Source of the DNA: Patescibacteria group bacterium UBA2023
GTDB taxonomy: Bacteria > Patescibacteriota > Gracilibacteria > BD1-5 > UBA2023
NCBI GenBank assembly: GCA_002335145.1
Contig: DDBV01000030.1
Coordinates: 1 to 14,638 of the forward strand
DNA: 14,638 nucleotides
Reading direction: 5' to 3'
Part shown: positions 8,552 through 14,638 of the stretch, piece by piece
Numbering within the stretch: the first letter of the stretch is position 1
How the letters are laid out: every line of letters starts with the position of its first letter
The notes under the pieces: model-generated
What the model was told of the DNA's origin: nothing
The model's input: only the letters and a program-made list of their open reading frames with translations
Database searches by the model: none
Program-made: the position numbers and the translations under genes

Positions 8552-8577
8552 AAACCCCCGCGCGAGTGGGGTTTTTT
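8552..8577 (+). terminator. Intrinsic terminator after tRNA-Gln
   Basis: AAACCCC (8552-8558) pairs with GGGGTTT (8568-8574) across a 9-base loop and runs into T6. It begins nine bases after the CCA end. Confidence 0.8.
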
Positions 8578-8850
8578 GATTTTCCGGAGAGTTTTCCTGC
8601 GGGATTTGATCTGAGTGTCGAAGAGTCATCGAGTATGGCTACCAAACGCGATGAGAATTGAGTCATGGCGGGGAATTGCCAAATCCTTTACTCGATCGTC
8701 AATGCGTACATTCCTCACATAGGCGAGATTTTTTGATGTCGATCGGGGCACGAGAAAGATCGCACTGGTATGTGATAGTGGGGGGATGTCCGAGCTTTTT
8801 GTGCGCGGCTCCGTGCTCTTATGTCATACTTATGGCTTTCAGATGCTATC

Positions 8851-8889
8851 TTCACATACTCTTCACGAAAAATTCACGAAAACTTCACA
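8851..8889 (+). promoter_or_regulatory. Four direct TTCAC(A/G) half-sites at 11-bp period (PhoP/PhoB-like operator)
   Basis: TTCAC begins at 8851, 8862, 8873 and 8884, an exact 11-bp period. The hexamers are TTCACA, TTCACG, TTCACG and TTCACA, separated by 5-base spacers. Response regulators of the OmpR/PhoB class bind such direct repeats once per turn. The pattern matches the Bacillus PhoP box (TT-A/T/C-ACA repeats, about 5-base spacers, four copies). The array ends ten bases before a candidate -35, a suitable place for an activator. The identity of the regulator is inference. The phased A-runs between sites may also bend the DNA. Confidence 0.55.
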
Positions 8890-8898
8890 TGCCGGGTA

Positions 8899-8926
8899 TT
8901 GCCGAATGCGGCAGAGTCCGTAGCAT
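8899..8926 (+). promoter_or_regulatory. Putative promoter of the SLH-vWA gene
   Basis: TTGCCG (8899-8904), a 16-bp spacer and TAGCAT (8921-8926). The -10 is weak (4 of 6), as expected for an activator-dependent promoter. The predicted leader is about 35 bases and lacks a Shine-Dalgarno motif. Confidence 0.4.
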
Positions 8927-8967
8927 ACACATGCATGCAGAAAGTCCTTATTCATCACTTCTTCCCC

Positions 8968-11196
8968 ATGTCCTGTACATATCGGACCAGACTGACAGCG
9001 TGAATCCTCGCTTTGGCGATACCATGTCTTACATTTGGTCATGCTGTTTTTGCTCAAACAGTCCCTATTCTCGTTACGACCGATGTCTCAGCGATCGCTT
9101 CGGCTGGGATCATTAATCATCACGATAATCTCGCAGACTACGAACTCGATCGGACCATCACTCGTCGAGAAACGGCCAAAATCATCTACCGACTGAAGGC
9201 CGTTATGAATGATCTGTCTCCGGATACTCCCGCCCAGTGCGAAAGTCTCTACTCCGACATTCTGGCGTCCGACTGGGGATGTGGGTATATCAGCACGCTC
9301 GCGCGATCCGGAATTTTCTCTCTGAGAAATACATCGTTTCGTCCCGATGATACCGTATCGCGGTACGAGATGATCCTCATCGTGGCACGACTTTTGAGTG
9401 AGCAAGCTCGAGCCTTCCAGGGGTCTGGTGCTTCCGTGACGGTTTTCATGGATACGCTCATAAACTATGGAGTACTCGATGCGTCCGAGTCGACGATGCT
9501 CCTCAATAATGTGAATGACAACCTCTATGTTCCGGCCTCAAGGAGTTTCTCTTTCGCTCTTGTCGAACGCGCCCTATCCACACTAAAGACCGACCTCTGG
9601 GATAATGGTCCAGATATGCCCGAAGAGGATGTCTATCTCGATGACATCTTTGGGGAGGACTTGTCCGGTGATATGTGATTTGATGACACATCTTCCGCCG
9701 AGGTCTCGTCTGATGATGGGACAATCGGCTATGCTGTGGGTGGATCCCAGACATTCCAGGCGACCCGCGATAAGATCCTCGCGGGGATACCAGTTGATGC
9801 TGACGCAATCAATGAGAATGGTATTTTTTCCGACTACTATTTCCAGCGACCGAGTGGGCAATGTACCGATGAATTCTGTCCACTCCTCGATCATGCGTAC
9901 ATAAAAAATCCATTGACCGACACTCGGGAGTACTGGACGCAGATCGCTCTCGGCTCAAATATCGATACCTCCGACTACACCCGTAAGCGAGCACGGTTCG
10001 TGCTGGTAATGGATCAGAGTGGGAGCATGGGGTCTGCTCTTCCAATCACCGAGTCCGATCTTGAGCAGAACTCTGCTGAATGTGCCTCGGGAGAAGTCTA
10101 CCGCAAGAGTACAGATGTCTGTCTTTCTGGGAATAGTGCGTTGCTCGCGCTTATGTTCGAAGAGTCATTCCGTCTGGAGACCAAGATGAACGTGACCAAT
10201 GAGACGTTCGCTCGCATGATTGACGCGTTTTCTTTGGACGATGAAATCGGGATCGTGACGTTCGACGACTCGGCGTACGTGCGTCATCCGCTCAAGCCAC
10301 TGTCTGAAATCAATCGCGAAACCCTCAAATCCCACATCCGGACGGTTTCCCCGCAGGGCGGAACCAACATGGTTGCCGGATATCAAGCGGCTCTCAGTCT
10401 TATTGCCGATGAGACCGATCCCGAGGTCGAGACGCGCATAATTTTCATGACCGATGCGATGCCGACCGTTGGTGACACGAGCACTTCTTCTATCAGCCGA
10501 CTTATCGCCGATGCATCAGCAAAGGGGATTAATACGACATTTGTCGGCGTTGGTATCGACTACGATCAAGATTTTATCGATTCCATTGCCGAGGTATCCG
10601 GAGCCAACTGGATCTACGCCAACGGAGCGAGCGATCTGTATCGCCGTATCGTGGAAGAATTCGATTACAATTTCTTCCCCATGTTCTCAAACGTCCGATT
10701 CTACACGCCGGACGGGGCCGATATTGTCTCGGTCGTTGGGAGTGGCGACCGCACTCCAACGCTCGATGATCAGGATTCGTTCGAAGTTTTCTCCATAAAG
10801 ACGCTCTTCCCCACACCTTCGCGCTCGGGCAAGAATCGAGGAGGAGTGATTCTCGTGCAGTATGCAAACAAGCCCGCCGTGAATATTCCCTACATCGTTA
10901 CATATAACGATCGCAATGGACGACGCCATATCGTGGAAGCTGTAGACGATGCCGATGGATGGCTCCGCTGACCCAACTCTATGAGCAAGGCATATCTCCT
11001 CATGCGCTATGTAGAAGCTCTCAAAAAAACTATTTCCGAACATGACGGAAGCGACCTTCTCAAGATCGCCCAGACCATGCGCGAGTACGAGCCGGTTTTC
11101 CTCGGAGATGACCACGATATATACGAGCAAGATCTCGAAGTGATTGAGCAGGTCTACGAGCAGTACGATCGAAAAGGAGACTTCTGGGTCGAATAA
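8968..11196 (+). CDS. Exported SLH plus von Willebrand A domain surface protein, three UGA-Gly codons
   Basis: 742 residues, stop TAA; UGA-Gly codons are 12, 237 and 668. The start at 8968 is chosen because it gives a proper signal peptide: basic YRTR, a hydrophobic core containing the UGA-encoded Gly12, and a likely cut at VFA|QT after residue 29. Two S-layer homology repeats follow at about 33-79 (with ITRRETAKIIYRL) and 95-144 (with YSDI and SRYEMILIVARLL), and a degenerate third at about 157-207. These normally attach proteins to the cell wall. After an acidic linker a vWA domain spans about 343-545 with a complete MIDAS: D349-Q-S351-G-S353, T466 in GGTNM and D496 in FMTDAMP. A C-terminal extension ends in an acidic helical tail. 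vWA domains bind protein partners with Mg2+, so an adhesin or host-contact role is plausible but inferred. Standard-code annotation would give three fragments. Confidence 0.9.
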
Positions 11197-11218
11197 ACCT
11201 TCCCGTCAATACCTCCCT

Positions 11219-11250
11219 TAACCGACCTTCCATCCGGGGGGTCGGTTTTT
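11219..11250 (+). terminator. Intrinsic terminator after the SLH-vWA gene
   Basis: AACCGACC (11219-11226 region) pairs with GGTCGGTT (11240-11247) across a loop of about 13 bases, followed by a T-run. It lies 22 bases past the stop. Confidence 0.8.
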
Positions 11251-11320
11251 CGTCCGGTGGCGTTTAATCGTCTGTTAATACCTGCATGCGAATATGGAGG
11301 ACATTTCCTATCGTTTTTTC

Positions 11321-12931
11321 ATGAAAGCCTCTGATCTGTTCGTTACATGCCTTGAAGCTGAGTGAGTGGAATATATCTTCGGCATACCGGGAGAGGAAAA
11401 TCTCGATCTGCTCGATTCGCTTAAGCGTTCGAATATCCGTCTCGTGCTTACGCGCCACGAGCAGACGGCCGTTTTTATGGCTGCTACTTACGGCCGACTC
11501 ACTGGCCGGCCAGGAGTTGCGCTTGCCACGCTCGGTCCTGGTGCTACCAACATGGTCACGGGAGTTGCACATGCTACGCTCGCTGGGACACCCGTTCTCG
11601 TTATTACGGGACAAAAACCGATCCGCCGTTCCAAACAGGGCTACTTCCAGATCATCGATGTGGTGGATATGATGCGACCCATTACCAAGTCCAGTGCGAC
11701 GGTACCGGACGCTTCGAGAATCCCCGCATTGCTGCGAAATGCTTTTCGCATAGCCGAGGACGAGCGTCCGTGAGCTGTACATATCGAGCTCCCGGAAGAC
11801 ATTGCCCGGGACGAAACTCCCGAGTCCGTTATCCTCCCGCCGCAAAAAGTCCGGCGTCCCGGCATAGACGACAAGATGCTCGCCGAGATTGTCGTTCGAC
11901 TCGAGCGTGCTCATCGCCCCGTGATCCTGGTGGGGGCCTGAGCCAATCGCAAACGTATCACTAAATACCTCACGAAGTTCATCGAGCGGTATAATGTCCC
12001 ATTTTTCACTTCGCAAATGGGCAAGGGAGTGGTAGACGAGCGGCTGCCTCAGTGCCTCGGGACCGCCGCACTCACGTCCGGTGACGACCTGCATGAGGCG
12101 ATCGCCGAGGCGGATCTTATTCTTGCTGTCGGGTATGACGTCATTGAGAAGCCCGCGAGCGTACTCGTCTCCGGAGAAGTAGACGTGATCCATGTGAATT
12201 TCTCCCCCGCTCGTGTGGACGATGTGTACTTCCCGTCACTTGAGGTCGTGGGGGATATTGCCAATACGTTTTGGCGTCTCGATGAAGCGACGATCGATAC
12301 ATCCGGATGGGATTTTTCGCGGATATACGATATTCGTTCGCGCGCACTCGCAAAACGCACATGAACGAGAAAAAAAGAAGACGGAGCTTCCATTATGGGG
12401 CCGAGGAGATTCGTGGAGGAGCTCCGGGCAGCAATGGGGGAAGACGATATCATCGCGCTCGATAACGGATGGTATAAGATCTGGATCGCTCGGAACTACC
12501 CCGCGTACCGGCCGAATACCGTCTTGCTCGACAACGCGCTCGCAACCATGGGAGCAGGACTTCCTGCTGCGATGATGGCGAAGATGCTTCACCCCGACCG
12601 CCGTGTCGTCTGCGTGACGGGGGACGGAGGACTTCTCATGAATCTTGGAGACCTTGAAACGGCTGTGCGCCTCGGGCTCGATCTTACCGTGATCGTCATG
12701 AACAACTCGGCCTACGGCATGATCCAGATCAAGCAGGCGATGATGGGACTTGAATCATGGGGACTCGATTTCAGCAATCCCGACTTCGTGAAAATGGCGG
12801 AATCCTTCGGAGCGTGTGGCTACCGGGTGGATCACCCCGATGATTTTGCCCCGACACTTGAGCGTCTCATCGCAGAGCCGGGGGTAAATCTCATTGATCT
12901 TGTCTTCGAGTATCCGCCGGAGGTAGACTAA
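11321..12931 (+). CDS. Thiamine-diphosphate enzyme of the acetolactate synthase large-subunit type, four UGA-Gly codons
   Basis: 536 residues with UGA-Gly at codons 15, 151, 207 and 348; the stop is TAA. The family condenses or decarboxylates 2-oxoacids, classically two pyruvates to 2-acetolactate plus CO2, in the cytoplasm. The N-terminal Pyr domain has EGVEYIFGIPGEENLDL (Gly15 is UGA-encoded), catalytic Glu47 in TRHEQ, and LGPGATN. RPGAVHIELPED (Gly151 UGA-encoded) ends that domain, a central domain follows, and the C-terminal PP domain has the GDG at 434-436 through N461-N462 that binds Mg-thiamine diphosphate. It most resembles the AlsS-like group that works without an IlvN regulatory subunit; no ilvN, ilvC or ilvD is present. 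It precedes an aldehyde dehydrogenase by 30 bases, so the two probably share a pathway. Substrate cannot be fixed from sequence alone, so no gene symbol is given. Confidence 0.9.
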
Positions 12932-12961
12932 TCTCGATTCAGCTTGTAATAATATTTCCCC

Positions 12962-14392
12962 ATGAAGAAGCTCTACGTCTGATGAGAATGGATCGATACC
13001 AGAGTCACGTACGAGGTGCGGTTCCCGTATGATGGGACACTCGTTGATACCGTCTGTCTCGGTCGAGATGCCGACATCGATCTCGCACTCGACCGTGCAC
13101 ACGCATCGCTCCCAACAACCCGCGCCATGAGCTCGTGAGAACGTGCCAATGTATTGCGGAATATCGTCCGGGGACTCTCTGTCGTCCGCGATGAGCTCGC
13201 AGAGCTCCTTTGTCGCGAGAATGGCAAGACCATTCGTGAAGCTCGTGTGGAGGTGGCTCGCTGTATTGCCACGTTCGAAGTTGGGATAGGGGAGGCCGAG
13301 CGGCTCTATGGCGAGACATTCGACCTCGGTATCACGAGCATGTCGCGCGGACGATTCGCTCTTACGCGTCTATTTCCGGTGGGGGTGGTCGCGGGCATTG
13401 TGCCGTTCAATTTTCCGCTCAATCTCGCGGCGCACAAGATCGCGCCCGCACTCGCGACCGGCTGCCCGATCGTCCTCAAGCCTGCCACATCCACGCCACT
13501 GTCGCTCCTGCGGCTCGCGGAGATCGTGCAGGATTCCGGCTGGCCCGCGGGGGCATTCTCGGTGGTACCGTGCGACCGGACTGTCGGGCAGAAGCTCGTG
13601 GAGGATCCGCGTGTCGCGCTTCTGTCGTTCACGGGTTCGCCCGATGTGGGATGGCGTATGAAGACTGCGGCTGGCACCAAGCGCGTGGTGCTGGAGCTCG
13701 GCGGCAATGCCGCCTGTGTCATCGACTCCGATGTGCGCGACTGGGACCACGTTTTCTCCCGACTCATGATCGGCGCATACTACCAAGCTGGCCAATCGTG
13801 TATCTCGGTCCAGCGGATCTATTGCCACGAGAGCGTGTATTCCGAGTTCCGCGACCGTCTCGTTGCGGAGATTGCCAAGCTCCGGGTCGGGGATCCGCGT
13901 GACGAGGCCACGTTCGTGGGACCACTCATAGACAGCAAGAACGCCGATCGCATCATGGCCTGGACCGAAGAGGCCGTGGCGGCCGGGGCCACGCTGCTCG
14001 CCGGCGGCAAGCGACTTTCGGATACCATCGTAGCACCTACGCTGCTCGAGGGAGTTCCGGCTTCCGCCAAGGCGAATTGCGAAGAAGCATTCGGTCCCAT
14101 CGCCGTGCTCGCGCCGTTCTCGGACTGGGACGAGCTCGTGCGCGAGATCAACACCTCCCGTTTCGGTCTGCAGATCGGCGTATTCTCCAATACGCTCCCG
14201 CACGTATGGAAGCTCTTCGACGAGGTGGATGTGGGTGGGGTGGTGCATGGCGACGTGCCGAGCTTCCGCGCCGACAACATGCCCTACGGCGGAGTGAAGG
14301 ACTCCGGATTCGGCCGCGAGTGAGTGCGCTACGCGATCCGCGACTACGTGGAGGAGAAGCTCCTCGTTCTCGATACCACATTCCGGGCCTAG
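12962..14392 (+). CDS. NAD(P)-dependent aldehyde dehydrogenase, four UGA-Gly codons
   Basis: 476 residues, the standard ALDH length, with a TAG stop. It would oxidise an aldehyde to an acid (or acyl product) with NAD(P)+ in the cytoplasm. UGA-Gly codons are 7, 8, 59 and 454; the adjacent pair gives the conserved LYVGGEWI start, and the last gives GFGREGVRYAI. The oxyanion Asn lies in VPFNFPLN, the general base is Glu245 in LELGG, and the catalytic Cys280 is in QAGQSCISVQR. The C-terminal MPYGGVKDSGFGRE motif is typical of the GapN, lactaldehyde and succinate-semialdehyde branch, but which substrate is used cannot be told. It lies 30 bases after the acetolactate synthase-like gene and is probably co-transcribed. 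The middle and end are visibly richer in G+C than neighbouring genes. Confidence 0.93.
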
Positions 14393-14586
14393 TCCCGATA
14401 GCGCGCGTTCCCCGCTCCGGCGGGAATTTCGTGCTGCGTGGCCTCCATGATATCGCGCGATATGCGCCGCAACGACAGGGTGAACGAAATCGTAACGATA
14501 CAACACACGACTGGCACGAGCAGCGAGAAATAGACGAACCAATCCGGTACAAGCAGCCAGTACTCGACAGCGGGCAGAGTGGACAT
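14389..14586 (-). CDS. Possible small membrane protein, convergent with ALDH
   Basis: 65 residues from an ATG at 14586-14584 to a TAG at 14391-14389. It overlaps the end of the ALDH gene by four bases. One long hydrophobic segment at about residues 10-37 (WLLVPDWFVYFSLLVPVV and following) would span the membrane; a basic LRRISRD stretch follows and the tail is short and polar. The frame also stays open upstream to the window edge, so the true start may lie outside, especially if the G7 homopolymer at 14593-14599 is miscounted. I do not recognise a family. No UGA codon and no clear promoter are visible, and no plus-strand gene explains this segment. Confidence 0.4.
   Translation of the reverse strand: MSTLPAVEYWLLVPDWFVYFSLLVPVVCCIVTISFTLSLRRISRDIMEATQHEIPAGAGNARYRD
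14408..14429 (+). terminator. Weak candidate terminator after the ALDH gene
   Basis: CCCGC (14411-14415) pairs with GCGGG (14420-14424) across a TCCG loop, extendable by TT/AA past one bulge, and followed by only three T. The stem is short and the T-run poor. It would also lie inside the possible minus-strand gene here. Confidence 0.3.
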
Positions 14587-14638
14587 TGGCAAGGGGGGGA
14601 GGGGATAATCCGCCCGAGCAGCGAGAAATAGACGAACC
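14517..14638. repeat. 24-bp direct repeat ending at the window edge
   Basis: The same 24 bases occur at 14517-14540 and 14615-14638, 98 bases apart. The second copy ends exactly at the last base of the window. Flanking bases differ. It may be a true short duplication within the putative membrane gene or an assembly overlap at a contig end. Confidence 0.85.

Larger units (their letters stand above)
8578..8967. other. 390-base intergenic region without a convincing gene
   Basis: No reading frame in either direction looks coding here, even with UGA as Gly. The right half holds the four-copy 11-bp TTCAC array and a putative promoter for the SLH-vWA gene. A small palindrome, TGCCG-AATG-CGGCA, overlaps the proposed -35 near 8900-8915. 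The left half (8578-8840) shows nothing I can name. A small RNA or long upstream regulatory region cannot be excluded. Confidence 0.5.

Noticed and set aside
8635..8778. 47-residue frame starting MATKRDENG in the intergenic region
   Set aside because: It has no promoter or recognisable features and an unconvincing composition for so short a frame.
8851..8889. TTCAC array as a CRISPR array or origin iterons
   Set aside because: Repeats are 5-6 bases with 5-base spacers, far too short for CRISPR. The motif is not a DnaA box, and no replication gene is near; a regulator array before a promoter fits better.
9013..9678. TTG start at 9013 for the SLH-vWA gene
   Set aside because: Reading UGA at 9001 as Gly extends the frame to an ATG at 8968, which gives a complete signal peptide.
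11264..12193. 309-residue minus-strand frame over the acetolactate synthase-like gene
   Set aside because: It is antisense to a gene with all thiamine-diphosphate family motifs and resembles no protein family.
2676..14392. Many genes as pseudogenes with premature stops
   Set aside because: All interruptions are TGA, never TAA or TAG, there are no frameshifts, and many sit on conserved glycines. Reassignment explains them far better than decay.
13370..14542. 390-residue minus-strand frame over the ALDH gene
   Set aside because: It is antisense to a clear aldehyde dehydrogenase with intact catalytic residues; the G+C-rich sequence leaves few stops on the other strand.

Overview
The window reads correctly only if UGA is glycine. 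Eight long genes are cut by in-frame TGA codons under the standard code. In every gene with a recognisable family these TGAs can be read as glycine, and several fall on invariant glycines (the MurG N-terminal Gly-rich loop, the acetolactate synthase N-terminus, the ALDH N-terminus). I count 21 such codons. No confident gene ends in TGA: every terminator codon is TAA or TAG, and TGG is still used for Trp. This is genetic code 25, known from Absconditabacteria (SR1) and Gracilibacteria (BD1-5), so the source is most likely one of these small, probably host-dependent candidate-phyla bacteria. Base composition looks a little over half G+C by eye, which is high for what I know of these groups. No gene start has a convincing Shine-Dalgarno sequence, and several ATGs lie only 6-7 bases after a -10 hexamer.

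Left part (1-5360), envelope genes: a possible minus-strand gene running off the left edge; a secreted FN3/Ig-like protein with an LPATG sorting-type tail; rpsO; a membrane-anchored lytic transglycosylase; a two-helix bacterial PH-domain membrane protein; and a 605-residue secreted protein of unknown function. Hairpin terminators separate the FN3 gene, rpsO and the 605-residue gene from what follows.

Middle (5364-8577): a tightly overlapping operon of a DUF58 protein, dprA (DNA uptake/recombination) and murG (lipid II synthesis), followed by tRNA-Gln(TTG) with its own promoter, encoded CCA and terminator.

The 8578-8967 stretch has no convincing gene. It holds four TTCAC half-sites at exact 11-bp spacing, resembling the binding arrays of PhoP/PhoB-type response regulators, just upstream of a putative promoter. 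This would drive an exported 742-residue SLH plus von Willebrand A surface protein (8968-11196).

Right part (11219-14638): a thiamine-diphosphate enzyme of the acetolactate synthase type and an aldehyde dehydrogenase, 30 bases apart and probably co-transcribed. A possible small minus-strand membrane protein and a 24-bp direct repeat lie at the right edge. Overall the window is rich in cell-surface and peptidoglycan functions, with a small pyruvate/aldehyde metabolic module.
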